DNA of 64,000 nucleotides from Blakeslea trispora (lineage: Eukaryota > Mucoromycota > Mucoromycetes > Mucorales > Choanephoraceae): positions 558,001-622,000 of the forward strand of contig JAIWNE010000004.1 of the NCBI GenBank assembly GCA_025331445.1, written 5' to 3'. The translations under genes were made by a program, and so were the position numbers. Positions 34,322-46,741 of this stretch are shown one piece after another (the first letter of the stretch is position 1; every line of letters starts with the position of its first letter). Under the pieces are notes generated by a model that saw nothing but the letters and a program-made list of their open reading frames with translations, was not told the origin of the DNA and did no database searches.

Positions 34322-37300
34322 TATGTGAAGTTAAAAAAAGAAATAAAAAAGAAAAGAAAAAGGAAATCAATGGGTGAGACAATCAAATTCTGTTCTTTGT
34401 GTGAGGATTGAGTCTTAAGAAAGTCTTTGACTTTAATGCCATATACAGCTTGTTTAGAGCATGCTTGACAGCCAAATGAAGACAATGAGACAGAATTCTG
34501 ATATTTTTGGAGCCAAACAAAATACACTTTAAAACCAGAAATACAAGCATATTGGAAAGTCCACATTAATAACAATAATAACCAAAAATAAATACCACAT
34601 AACAACCTCTCTAATGGGATATACAGCATTTCTATAAACCGTTGCTTATATTGCAGGATGTCAATGTAAATCAAACACAGTCAATCCTCACAATCATACC
34701 AGTAAATCCTTGGTGCTTCCAACTCAAAAGTACAGCATATGTCTTTCTCTCAAGAGAAAAACCATTTTGAAAAAAAAGGATGCAAAATTACACAGTGCTT
34801 GGATCCGAATCTTCATTCAAGGCAAACAAAGCATTTCTCTCTCTGCTCCAAGGTCAACTAAATGAAAACAATCGCCTCCTTAACACTGATATTTTCGATC
34901 AAATGTTGTTATCCAACACTGATTCTTCTTTTTTTCCCTCACTATTGGCTCAAAGGGGTATCAGCATTTATTTGATGCTTTAGATTTGGCGGATAAGCCA
35001 CTAAACAAGTCTTTAAAATTGAACATATCTCACTGTTGTTTTCTCACAAGCACTTGGCTGTTGTAGTGGCAGGCACGACTTACTGACTGACTGACTTTAC
35101 TTAGTTTAAGTTGTTCATTCCAACTATGCTTTGATTCTTTTTTAAACATAACGAGGTCTCGGCTAGAAGTACCTTTTTTCTTGCTCCGCATAATTTCATG
35201 ATTTTGGTGTTGGCTATGCGTCACTGCAATTGTAGAGGAGTTCCATATCTAAAGTCATTAGCTGCATAATAAAGCAAGCTCTTTCATATTGTCGATTCCC
35301 CTTTACACTCTATTGTATCAGCTATACCAGGAAAGAGAGAAAGGAAGAAAGAAACCAGCAATACATATCGAGCGATGTGCTACGTCATCATTATGACTGC
35401 TTTTGAGAAAGCGTGGAGGAGAAGGCAATTTTCATATAGAGGAAAAAAAAATTCGCCCTAATTTTTTTTTCTCTTTTTTTTCTCTTCAAGGGCAAGGTGA
35501 TTCTTGCTATCGCAAAGACTGAGGCAGCTCGTTACTGTTTCTTCAGTAATGCACAGTTGCAAGAGAGACCGGCGTGAATGACATCTTTTCGATAGACGCG
35601 TTGGCTGCTGTTATGTTTGAAAGGGTGCCCTCCTGATTTCGTAGCAGTGTTGGACTTTCTCTTTTGCTGATCTCTTTCTCCCTTCTCGCATGACTATTCT
35701 TTTGCTTTTTAGTCCCCTTCAGTGAGGGAGCAGTAGAGAATAAGAGAGTTAGGAGTTGGAGTTAAAGGGGAGGATACTCTCACTCAGGATGTGACAGCTT
35801 CACTTTTTTTCTTTCTTTCTTTCTTTCTCGTTAGAGAGAGTTAGAGGGAGAGAGAGAGGGTGATGCCTGGACGTATGCTGGCTACCCTAGTCAAGTGAGA
35901 GCTGTGGTTCTTTGAGCTATGGTTCTTTACTAGGCAAGTTCAGACGTGGATATTAGAAGCAATTCGGGGAGTGCTTATGGAAGATGAAGAGCGGGGAGGG
36001 TGGGTACCCCTAGCATACAAGTTATGTTTTCTTCATACGAAATATGACACTCTTTTTCCTTTCGAGTCTTTGACATATGCGACACTTTGAGGGTATTGGT
36101 TACCTTTGCTCTCATTGCTTGTCGTCAACCCCTAGGGATCCTCAGTAGGATGTTGGTATGGTCTTCCCCTGTTTTACCTTACGAGGTCACTCAGGCGGTA
36201 TCTCACACCGTGAGCTAGAGAAGAGGGTAGATTGAAGTCAACCTCCACGATTGGTTACCCTTGGAAACAGTTGTAACAAACTGGCTAATAGACTTCTAAC
36301 ATTATGTTGTTATAAATCCAATAAATAAACACTTGTTATAAAATCTTACTTTTCTTTTTTTTACTTTTTTTCGCTGAAGATGTATTTCTTGATCACTTTA
36401 CTTTTATTGAATGAAAAAAAGAACTCTTTATTTTTCTTTTCTTTAGTTTTCATATTAATGAATACATAAAGGTGAAAAATCTATTTAGTAGACTATGGCA
36501 TGTTTACTAATGCTTACTTGGATAAACACACATAAAGCTTCCTGCTGTCTAAATGACATGCAAAAGCAAAACTGTTTGGAAAAAAAAGCATGTATTTTAT
36601 CATGATTGTTGTCGCTTATCTGTACTGATCAAAATGAACAAGCTTTTTTTTTAATTTGTTCTTTCCTTAAAGACGTAATAAGCCATACATTTAAGAGCTG
36701 AAAAGATATCTGAGAAGCAGAAAGACCAAGTCAATGGTTATATCTTAGGCTTTCCAACACCAAAAAGATTGACTTGATGGCTGTGGGCCACAGGGGCATT
36801 GAGCTCTCAATTTGCAAAAAAAAAAAAAAAAAGAGTACATGCCTCTCGTAAAGCAGTCTGGCAAATGCGTCAGACTGAACCAAGCATTATTAGAAGATCT
36901 ACGGACCATCGAGATAGATGAAATGGTGGTTAGTATGAACTGGGGTGGTAAGTTGAAAATAACACAGCCAAAAAGCTACAATTATTCATATTTGCATAAA
37001 TTAATCAGATTGTTCTGGAGAGCTGTTTGGCTTGAAGGGATCAGATAGCATTTTCTTTTGCCATGATTTGGCAAATTTAGTGATGCCTAACCACAGGCTG
37101 TTGATTGGTGATGTCTTTGTTTCTTTAATGAAAGATTTGTACGCCTGGAAAGTATGTATAGAGTATATATATATATATATATGTATCAAGACAATCTAAT
37201 CATTTATTTTAGGATCACTTGGAAGAAGTGAACAAAAAAGTGATCATCAACAGTGCCAGAATGGGACCAATCAAGAGAAAAAGAGAGGAGTACGTTTGTT

Positions 37301-38154
37301 GTTTGATGCCCAAGTGGGCCCCAAATAAAAATAATTTTTTTTGTCTTGATATTGTGACCAAGTGTAAAGTCAATCAAATCTTGGAAAAGAAAAATGAGTG
37401 GATTTGCAATGGTCAGCTAAACTGATATGCTCGCTTTCCTTCATTTCCACACAAAGCTGGTTTCTGTCGGTGCTTCAATTCAATTTGCATCAAATCGATT
37501 TCAACTTATGTATTGCTTTGATGGAACTATCTTTATTGTAAAACTAAGAGAGTCGATGCCGGGACTGTCAGGTACAACTGGCTACCGAAAAACTGCTTTC
37601 ATTAACAAGCTTGAGGGTTTTGGTTTTGGAAGTAACCCTTGTTAGATTTTCGCATTTTACAAGCTAAAAACACTCCATGAATTGAGCTACTTTAAGAATT
37701 GACATGTTTGTGCTGCTACGTTAACGAAGTATTCCAAATTGGATTTCTATTTTTTTATTTCAAGATCGAATACTACATGTGCTTTAAATCCTGTTAAACT
37801 CTCCAACTAGCGAACAGTTTTTCTTGAGTTCATTTTCAAACCAAGATCATGCATTGATACTATCTTGACTATTCAGAAATGTTAATTTCACCTGAATCCG
37901 CTATTATGTCTAGTTTGAGAAGACCGAGAAAGTAAACCCAATCGTTAGAAAGCTTTCCTTTGTGCCTGAAATTTAAAAAATAGCGTTAAAAAAAAAGACA
38001 GATAGAAACTCCGCACATTGATCCTTTTTTTTTTTTGGCTTCCATAGACAACACATGGCCATCCTTTTTTTTTTTCAAGTTAATTTTTTACCTTTTTCTT
38101 TTTTTTTCTTTCGCTTTTGTCTCTCCCTATCCTCCATTTTTCTCAATTTATTTT
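34322..38154. other. Intergenic accessory region with degraded sequences
   Basis: About 3.8 kb without an intact gene. 35560-36330 is richer in G and C than its surroundings and ends in an AATAAATAAACAC-type AT-rich tail, which could be an old LTR, but no paired copy is in the window. 36839-37430 holds fragments of a decayed coding sequence, listed separately. A TA repeat lies at 37162-37182. The last 150 bp, very T/C-rich, form the upstream region of the NIPA-like gene. Confidence 0.4.
36839..37424 (+). pseudogene. Decayed fragment of a multi-copy hypothetical gene
   Basis: Exon-like pieces remain but do not form a full gene. 36839-36945 reads SGKCVRLNQALLEDL and then MVVSMNWGG. A second piece, 37126-37425, can be read over an intron-like GTATGT...TTTAG (37152-37211) as LYAWK joined to DHLEEVNKKV. 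The SGKCVRLNQALL motif resembles KSIRINKAILSA in the fragment near 52060. From memory this layout resembles repeated hypothetical genes of Mucorales, but I cannot verify that. No function is proposed. Confidence 0.35.
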
Positions 38155-40264
38155 ATGGAGTCTATACAACAGAATCAACCAGAAGAGAGTGATGTAGGCT
38201 TCAATGCGCTTATTGGCGTATTAGTCTCTGTGTGTGGCAATGTATGTCCTTCTTATTCCTTTCTTTAAGTTGTATAGCTAACTTATCACCATTTGGATCT
38301 TAGGCACTCATTTCTGTAGCATTAAATTTACAAAAGAGAGCTGTATGTATAAAGGGTCATTTATTAAGTGGAACGGAGCTTACCAAATATACTTTCATAG
38401 CACAACAATATACAAGAGAAACAAATGGCTAAATATTTTGCCAACATGGATGAGCCACCACAATGGATATCAACCACACAACCCAATGGAGTGTTCATGC
38501 CTGATGATGGATATTCTTCGCCAAGATCTTCTTTGGAACAACAGAGACAATACTCAGACGATGATGTTGAGCAGCAAAAGTTCATTATGATGATGGCTCA
38601 AGAACAGACAAAAGGGGGAGATACAGAATACCTAAAATCCAAGCTGTGGTGGTTGGGCATTTCATTGATGATACTAGGAGAAGTGGGCAATTTTGTTGGT
38701 AAGAAACTTTGTCAATGTTTATTTTTAAAAATTTTGAGGTAATAATTAACAGCGGATATTAGCATATGGTTTTGCACCTGCTTCCACCATTGCACCTCTT
38801 GGTACTACCACTCTTGTGGCCAATGTCATCCTAGCACCCCTTATGCTCAAGGAAGTGTTTAGAAAGCGAGACTTAGTTGGTGTTGTTTTAGCAGTAACGG
38901 GTGCAGCTATGGTTGTATTCAGTTCAAACTCTGAAGAGACAGCTGTAAGTCAAAAGAAAAGAGGGCGATGATGTTCTTAGCTAACACAAAATATATATCA
39001 TAATGATATTAGTTGTCACCTGAATTAATCATGGAAGCCTTAACTCAATTACAATCGATCATCTATTTTATTTTGACTGCCATCTGTATTGTTGTCTTGA
39101 CCATACTATCTCCTATGTATGGCTCCTCTAGCATCATGATTGACCTGGGCCTAGTCGCTATCTATGGTAAGTAAAACGTGCTCATGATATTTTTAAGAAG
39201 AAACTAAATTATTATTATAAGGTGGTTACACTGTTCTCTCGACCAAGAGTGTAGCGTCTTTGTTGAGTTTAACCTTTTTCAAAATGTTTGCGTAAGTTAC
39301 TCTATTCTAATAATAATATTGCCCTGCACTAACTGTTTACGAAATAATTAGTTACCCCGTATCTTATGTGTTGATCTTTGTACTTGTAATTACTGCAGTC
39401 TTACAAATCAAGTACTTGAACCGAGCACTTCAAAGATTTGATTCTACCGAAGTCATTCCAACCCAATTTGTCTTTTTCACTGTCTCTGCTATCATCGGCA
39501 GTGCTGTTCTCTATCATGATTTTGACGGAATGACACTAGAGCAGCTATCTAGATTCATGTCTGGTTGTGCTGTTGAATTCTTGGGTGTTTACCTGATTAC
39601 TTCAAAGCGTGACAAGACACCTCAACCCTCGCCTGCTCTCTCTATCCGTGCTGATAGTGGTACAGCTGTTTCCTTTTCAGATGAGGAAGCACTTGATCGA
39701 GTAGATCTGCTTCCTAGTGAACAGCCAAACAATCATCGCATGCGTCCAAAGCGTACAACCACCATTGATATTGCACGCAACAGATCTTCACAGCAGCCTG
39801 TATCATTTGAAGCATGGCAAGAAGCCAATCCTCATCTTGTTAGTATGATGGGTAGCAGTGCCGGTAGTGGTCATGCGGGCAAAGGACGTCATAGTTCTGT
39901 CTTCAGAGGCATCTCCATGGCCTCTCAGCTTTTAGATCGTTCTGATGAACAGCCAATCCAGTTGCCTGTTTCTGCTTCACCTAATACCAACAATGCCGCC
40001 TTTTCATCTCATCACCACACTAGACAGAGAGATTCCGCTTTGTTGGGCAACATACTCAATGGTATTACTTCTGCCATCACATCCCATACCCACCCTTCAT
40101 CCTCTATCCCTCCTTCAGCCACCAATGAAGATGCGGATGCTGTTGAAATTGACATACCCACTCCTTCTTCATTTCATCACAGTGATCGAGAATTGATGCC
40201 TATTTCGAACAAACAGCATCACCCTGACTTGGTTGATGTCGATTCAGACCGAGATTTGTCTTGA
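38155..40264 (+). CDS. NIPA-like magnesium transporter (DUF803 family)
   Basis: Multi-span membrane transporter of the NIPA family, thought to move Mg2+ across the plasma or endosomal membrane. ATG at 38155. Short exons at the 5' end (38155-38241, then one ending LNLQKRA before 38343) lead to the family core: ISLMILGEVGNFV / AYGFAPASTIAPLGTTTLV, then VANVILAPLMLKE, GVVLAVTGAAMVVF and GYTVLSTKSVASLL. It ends with helices containing QIKYLNRALQRFDSTEVIPTQ, which is typical. The first loop has an extra soluble insert (about 38440-38620). The C-terminal 190 residues are a Ser/His-rich cytoplasmic tail unlike the core. Stop at 40264. Confidence 0.9.
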
Positions 40265-40575
40265 TCATACCCATATCGTCTTATTATCATTATTTACCGA
40301 TTTACATACACTTTCCCTCATCTTTTATAAAATATAGACTTTTTTTTTTCTTTAATTTCAATTCGCTTTGTTTGATAGTTTTACTGCTAAAACAAAAATG
40401 GGCTGATGCTTAATTTTCATGCACAAGGAATTTGATGACATATATCTGTATAAAAGCGATAACAATAATAATAAAAAACAAGGTAAAGAGTGCAATTGCT
40501 CTAAATAGAGTTAAACTCTTTGATTCAAGCATCAAACAAAAATCAACAATGAAAATACACAGATAAAGGTTTTCT
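40265..40575. terminator. Convergent 3' ends of the NIPA-like and TRM82 genes
   Basis: About 310 bp between two stop codons that face each other. AT-rich with a T run (40340-40350) and AATAA-like stretches on both strands that could serve polyadenylation. No gene is seen in it. Confidence 0.4.
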
Positions 40576-41940
40576 TTATTCAGTCTTTCTCTTCTTGTTG
40601 TTGGGCTCTTCATTTTGGTTTTCAAGATCTAAAAATTTACGAAGACCAAAGATGGTATACAGATCAAAGACCTTGTTTGCTCGGCACACTTCTGTAGTGT
40701 TGATTTGCTTCAAAAGATCATTCTCCTTGCTCTCTACCAATTGGTTTCCATCACCTAATAAGGCCAATGTGACACGTTGCTCTTGGCTGTCTAGGGATAA
40801 CCAAAGCTGGCTATGCAAATCAAAAGAGATATCCAAAACAGGTGAAGAAACAACGAGTGTTTGCTTGTATTCAAAAGTGTTGGATTCTTGGTTGTAGTCT
40901 AAGATGAGAACAGCAGGTGATTTGGCAAAGGCAACAGCAAGCTTTTTAGAGGCAGAGTCAAAGCTGAGAGTGCTGATAATAGCATCTTCGGAATTGGCAT
41001 CAGCAACTGGTGGTTTGTAATCCTCGATCTGCTCCTTCAAGTCAATGGTCTGTAAGCAGTTGCCCTTGAGGTAATCCCAAAGACGGACAGTACCATCACC
41101 ACCGGCAGAAATCAATACGTCTGTCTTCCATGGTAGAAGTTGAATAGAAGTGATCACATCAGTATGGCCCAAACAAAAAGATTCAATGTTGTAGCCATTA
41201 GGGAATCGGCTCACTCTGATGTGCTCGTCACGGTCAGAAGAGATGACAAATTTCTCATCAGGTGTCAAAAGCTATAAATAGATGATCTGCCCCATTAGCC
41301 ATTGTCCATGTTTCTACATATAAATAAGAGCAATTACCATATCTGTGATCATAGAAACATGTCCAGCAATAGGCTTTAATTTCTCTTCATCCTTCTTGTC
41401 TTCTTTAACATCTTCTTGAATAGGGTGACTAATAAACAGATATAAATAATGTCATTGTCTTCATCATTTTCTTAGTTACCAATAAATATCACCAAACTTG
41501 TCGGCAACAACAATCTGTGTAGACTCTTTATCGAATTGAAGTGCATTGACACGCTTGTAGGCAGGTCTGTAACACAGAAGAAATTCGATTGAGTATATAT
41601 TGTAGCAAATCATGAATTAGCAATACCTTGTGCTGTTTAAAGACCAATCATTTGTATTCCATACACAAATTTCTTTGTTTTCGCCGGAAGTGGCCAACAA
41701 TGATCCGTCTTTGTTAAATGCAACGCAACGGTAGTAGTCGGTCACGTTATCGAGTGTATCTTCTTTAGGATAAGACTTGATCAATTGGCCGGTTCTTTAA
41801 GTTGTTTAGTATACATCTTTATCAAAATTAAGTAATACATACTTGCTATCAAGTACCAAGAAATGATGTCCATTAGCCAATACAAGCTCGGGTTTGGTTG
41901 GGTGGTGAGCAATACGTGTAAAAGGAAGTTGGGTTGTCAT
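40576..41940 (-). CDS. TRM82: WD40 subunit of tRNA m7G46 methyltransferase (Trm82/WDR4)
   Basis: Non-catalytic partner of Trm8/METTL1; together they make N7-methylguanosine at position 46 of tRNAs. ATG at 41940, about five exons, stop at 40576. Recognition rests on the third-to-last exon: VISSDRDEHIRVSRFPNGYN followed by SFCLGHTDVITSI, which is very characteristic, then ISAGGDGTVRLWDYLKGNCL. Upstream exons contain a blade with LLATSGENKEICVWN and a Lys/Glu-rich insert. The C-terminus is short and basic (NKKRKTE). Catalytic Trm8 is not in this window. Confidence 0.88.
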
Positions 41941-42675
41941 TATATAATAACAAAAAAAAGCAAGAAAAAAAAAAAAAAACTTTTGACTGATCTATCCATG
42001 AATCAATTTGGTGACTTTGATTCAGTTGCTCGGTGCAATCTAATTTTTATGCAGTGTGCGGTGAACGGAGATAATTTTATTCAAAGGTGAAGGGGGGGAT
42101 CTGATAATGCAAAAGGTGTGTATATACGTTGTAGGCTAACTATGCACGTGTGTGTATCAAGATGTTGTAGACATCGATAAGCTTCCTCTTTCATCATCGC
42201 ATTGTAAGTTGACAAATGCAATAGAAATGTCATGATGAAAGAACAAGAGCAGCTTGTGCAGTATTGCGATTGGATAGCAGATGGATGGATGGATCTTTTA
42301 ATTCCTTTACATATGAGTCGTACATCAGCCTATCAAATCAACTATAGACTATCATTTTTTTTTTTGCTTGACAGTTCATGACACATCACTGCCAATGACC
42401 ATATTCGCCTGATTCCATGCCCCATTCTCTCTTTTTGTTTTTTCTTTTGTTGACTCATTAGATCTAGCATGTCTGTTTTGAACTATGCTTGATTTGGTAG
42501 ATGAAACCAAGCTCTTGAGATTGCATGGATGACCATCTACAGAAACACTCACACCTCTCTCTCGCTTTACTTTCAAATATACACACTTTCTCTCTTGTTC
42601 TTTGACATCAGCCACAGTCCAAAAAAGCCAAACTTAACCCATCATTTGCTTTTTTTTCTATTTGAAGTTATAGTC
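41941..42675. promoter_or_regulatory. Divergent promoter spacer between TRM82 and the eS10 gene
   Basis: 735 bp between outward-facing start codons. It contains A and T runs next to TRM82, a GGATGGATGGAT repeat (42280-42294), and a TC-rich stretch just ahead of the ribosomal protein gene (42545-42600), as is common for such promoters in fungi. No element can be named with certainty. Confidence 0.45.
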
Positions 42676-43395
42676 ATGCTTGTCTCTAAGCAAAACAGAA
42701 AGGTTATCTACGAAGCCCTCTTCAAGGGTAAATATATACATCTTGCAACAACTCGCATTCACTTGACAGCCTAGTTAACTCCATTCAAATGCTTATTTTT
42801 CTTGTTTGCACTCTAGACGGTGCCTTGGTTGCTCCTAAGGATTACAACGCTCCTAAGCATGTCGATCTCGATGTTCCTAACCTCGAAGTCATCAAGGTTA
42901 TGCAATCCTTGACTTCCAAGGGTCTTGTCAAGACTCAATTCTCTTGGCAATGGTACTACTATACTCTCACTGATGAGGGTATTGATTACCTCCGTGAATG
43001 TATGTTGATTTGTTTCCTTCTTTGAATCTCAATAGCTTACACGTTTCCATATAGACCTCCACTTGCCCCAAGAGATTGTTCCTGCCACTTTGAAGAAGTC
43101 TGCTCGTCCTGCTGCTCCCCGTCGTGCTTGTGAGTATCAAGCATCCTATTCTAGTTAGAAAAAAAAACTAATTTACATTTCAATTCTATAGTCGGTGGTG
43201 AAGGTCGCGAAAACCGTGGTCCCCGTGGTGACCGTGGTGATTACCGTCGTAAGGAAGGTGCTTCCGGTGATTTCAAGCCTGAATTCCGTGGTGGTCTTGG
43301 TAAAAAAAAAAGATAAATGTTGAACAATACAGCATCAAATTCTAACTCTTTTCCTTTTGCTGATCCAATAAATAGGCCGTGGTAACCGCGAATAA
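42676..43395 (+). CDS. RPS10: Cytosolic small-subunit ribosomal protein eS10
   Basis: Component of the 40S ribosomal subunit head. Five exons: 42676-42727, 42817-42999, then exons near 43055-43130, 43192-43301 and 43376-43395. The protein reads MLVSKQNRKVIYEALF, APKDYNAPKHVDLDVPNLEV, then VKTQFSWQWYYYTLT and YLREYLHLPQEIVP, all diagnostic of eS10. A C-terminal tail rich in Arg/Gly/Asp follows (RGPRGDRGDYRR). The last exon encodes only a few residues. Codon use is strongly biased to C-ending codons, fitting high expression. Confidence 0.95.
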
Positions 43396-43710
43396 ATTTC
43401 TTCAAATAAAACTAGTTGAAAAAAAATGAATGTTTGATGACCAAAGTCTTTTTTTTTTTTATGAAGACAATAGTTTATTTGATTTTGTTAGTTCGTCCTA
43501 AAGTAGTGATAGCGAGTTCCTATAAAACATTGTCTTTCTTTAATTTGACCCCCCTCCCCCCAAATTCTTCTATTTCCAATTTTGTAAATTTATGGCCATG
43601 GTTTTGAGAGCTGAGGTTGAATCAAAGAAAATCTTTAAAATATTATTTCATTTATGCGCAGTGATTTGTTTTTTTCTCTTTTCCGGCTTTGTTACAAACG
43701 AAATATTGTC
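43396..43710. other. Short spacer between eS10 and XPA genes
   Basis: 315 bp, AT-rich with a T run (43449-43460) and a CCCC-rich patch (43550-43562). It holds the 3' flank of the eS10 gene and the promoter of the XPA gene. No gene seen. Confidence 0.4.
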
Positions 43711-44669
43711 ATGTCTACTCCAGTTAGCTCACAAAGGCAATTGACGCAAGAACAATTAGAACGCATTGCTAAAAACAAAGCAGCTGCCTTGGAGCGCTTA
43801 AAGGAAACCAACAAAAGGAAAAGAGAAGAAGCAGAGCGTCAAAAGAAAGAAGCCCCTAAAAAGGCTCGATGGATAAAAACTTTTTATGAATACGATTTGA
43901 GTACAATGGTGGATTTGAAGGGTGGATTTATATTGGACGAGACAGCCGAAGATAAACAAAAAGAGGAAAAGAAGAGGATACATACTATTGAACCTTATTT
44001 TCGTAAAGTTGTGCATGAACATTATTTTTTTCGAAATGATTAATTTGTTTATGCTTTATTTAGCCTCTTCATCAGACCCTGCTGAAAACCCCAAGTGTAA
44101 AGAATGTCAATCTCTGGACTTGGATCCTGTATTTTTTTCCGTATTTCACATCAACCTATGTCCTACTTGTAAAGACAAATACCCAGAAAAATACAGTTTG
44201 ATTACCAAAACAGAAGCAAGGGAGGATTATTTGCTAACAGACCGTAAGTAAGCTATTACTTTAAACGAAAAAAAAGAGAAAAATATGAATGGTTTCTTTT
44301 TTAGCTGAATTAAAAGACCCGGAATTACTGCCACATTGGTCTAAACCAAACCCACACAAGTCTACATGGAATGACATGATGCTTTATGTAAGAGAAATGG
44401 TAGAAGAATATGCTTTTAAAAAATGGGGTGGAGCAGAAGGTCTTGACGCAGAATATGAAAGAAGAGTTACACAGAAGCAAGAAAAGAAGGAAAAGAAGTT
44501 TAAAGAAAAGCTAGCTGACCTAAGAAGACGAACACTCACTACAGAGAGGGAGAGAAAGCGTCAAGAAGGGCCTCATCAACATGAATTTGGTGATGTCAGG
44601 GACCAAGGCGGTGCTACTGTGCAGAAGTGCAACACATGTGGTCTTGTCGTTGAGTCTGAAGAATTTTGA
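43711..44669 (+). CDS. RAD14: Nucleotide excision repair protein XPA/Rad14
   Basis: Damage-verification and scaffold factor of nucleotide excision repair. ATG at 43711, three exons. The N-terminus is a charged helix (RIAKNKAAALERLKETNKRK). The central zinc finger is CKEC ... CPTC with 17 residues between pairs, followed by LITKTEAREDYLLTD and LKDPELLPHW..NPHKSTWNDMMLY, a hallmark of XPA. A long basic helix follows and the C-terminus has a further CNTC pair in HEFGDVRDQGG...KCNTCGLVVE. The first intron donor is the GTAAAG after EPYF near 44003. Confidence 0.93.
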
Positions 44670-44948
44670 TTTCTTTGGAAGATAAAGCAATAGATTTATT
44701 TTTCTGGTAAAAGGAGAGATCATGTAGACGTGCCGACAATAGCATTCATCAAACAATTCTTTTATTTTTCTTTTACTGCTCTTTTTTTTTCTCTCCTTAG
44801 CAATAATTTCGTTATTCCTGCATTAGATAGCAACCTGTACTTACATATAAACAATTTAATATACTTATTGTACTATTTCTTGACTTTTATAGTCCATCAT
44901 TTTTCATTTTTTTTCTCTTCTTTTGCTTACTCTCTCTCTCTCTCTTCT

Positions 44949-46243
44949 ATGCTGCAGCTTAATATAAACAAAATGCACTTGAATTATCTAACTCAAATAT
45001 TAAATCTTATATCAGTCCTCCTCAGTTTGGCTGGACTCATTATTCACTCATGTCAGTGTGCTTTATTGAAGGAATATAGAATCCAGGTAAGCTTAAAACA
45101 GTTGATATAAAAGATTGAGTCCTGATTTGCTAAATTACATAATTTTTTAGACAGGAATAGCAGATTGGATTGCAGCTGAGCATTGGCAGGTACCTTTCAA
45201 AGAAAAGAAAATAAGACTCTCTTATTCAAGACGCATTAAATTTGTTTCATTTCAATTGGTACAACATTGAATAGTATCTGATATGGTACCTTGCTTTGTC
45301 TCTTTTGCTCTTGGTTAGTTGTGCAGCTTGGCTTCATAGATGCTATTCTCGAAATTATCATAGCCACTCATTTGATAAGCGAGTAAGCTTGACCTGCTTG
45401 TCAATATCATCGATCTCTGTTATTACAGCAGCTGCATTGAATTCTCCTGAACCATGGACAGATGGATATGTTCAGTATAAAAGAAAAGGAAGTCTCGTTT
45501 CATCTTGCTCCATCTTTGATTCATCTAAAGATCAAACTTATAGCTTACTCTACCAAAGGTAAAAATTTTATTTTACAAACTTCTTCTTTTGTTTTCTACC
45601 TTTCTCATTTCTTCCAACTGATTGTAGATGTGTATTAGACGATTTTGTTCTGATTTGCGCCATTTTGCTTTGTCTTGTATGGATTGCTTCTACCAGTTTG
45701 ACAGTTTATCATTCTATTGTAGACAAAAAAGATAAAGAGATTCAACTTGCTTGTCCAAAGAAAGAACTCAATTGGGGCAAATATGTTCCTGATCCACCTT
45801 CACCTATGTATTCTGCTTCGACAGCAGCTCAGTCTGGTCTCTTGACGCCTTCTACTGTTTGGACAAAAAATAAGCATAATACTTTTTTCTGCGAGAATCT
45901 GTCTCTTCAAAAGCCCCTACCACCTGCTTTTGACGATCAAATTCCCTTTTCAGACGGTTACTTTAGTAAAACAGCGCCAACGAGTAAAAGCGATTTGGAG
46001 TTTCAGTTGTTGCATAAGAGCCCGCTTTTTACCGATGATGAACAATTCTTTTCTGATAAAATGGTGCCAACACAAGAGGTTGTGGAAAGCACGGATGCGT
46101 TTCTAAATCAGAAAACACAAACATTGTCTTTACTACCTAAAGAGGATAGCCTAACCAGTGCTCTTACTGAAACGCCACTCTACACTAAATTCTCTAATAG
46201 TAGATTTAATAGTAACAATAGTCTGTTTTTAAACCAATACTGA
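44949..46243 (+). CDS. Four-span membrane protein of unknown function
   Basis: ATG at 44949 (a second, in-frame, at 44973). Four exons joined at GTAAGC...TTTTAG, GTACCT...AATAG and GTAAAA...TGTAG. Four hydrophobic spans are visible: ILNLISVLLSLAGLIIHSC, YLIWYLALSLLLLVSC, LTCLSISSISVITAAAL and FVLICAILLCLVWIASTSL. A soluble tail of about 160 residues is rich in Ser/Thr/Pro and probably cytoplasmic. No family was recognised. The layout is seen in various fungal tetraspan-like membrane proteins. Confidence 0.7.
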
Positions 46244-46741
46244 GCATACTTTAGTTAACTATTCCTCTGTTTCTTATTATGTGTAATAAAACTTGAAAGA
46301 TTACTAGCCATGCAAAAAGTATTTTTGCAGTGCCTAGAATAAAGAATCCAGCAGCCAAGCAAGCTGAAGACTATTTTCTTTTTCTTGCTAGCATGAGTAC
46401 AGGTACACTCATTAATCTCTTATATCTAAGAGTGTCCTGAATGACTAGAAAGGTCAAAATGAAGTATGAAATTGTACGAAAAAGTATTTTAAGCTAGTGT
46501 TTGGTTTTATTTAGTTGGAACCAAAAATAGTATTAGAAATTAAATAGATAGTAAGCTGTTGTAAATGACAATAGTCATGGTATAAGTAAAAATTGATTTT
46601 TTGGGCTCTCTTCCATCAATGATTGTTCATAAGAGAGATATACAGTATTAAGAGGGAGTTCAAGGCGCATGATGGATGGTTGTAGATTAAGACATCTTGA
46701 CATAAATACAGAGATACTGCTTTGCTATTATTCAGCACAGC
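46244..46741. other. Convergent 3' region with no gene
   Basis: About 500 bp between the stop codons of the four-span membrane protein and the secreted peptide gene, which face each other. AT-rich with AATAAA-like signals, for example near 46285 and 46340. Nothing else is recognised. Confidence 0.4.
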
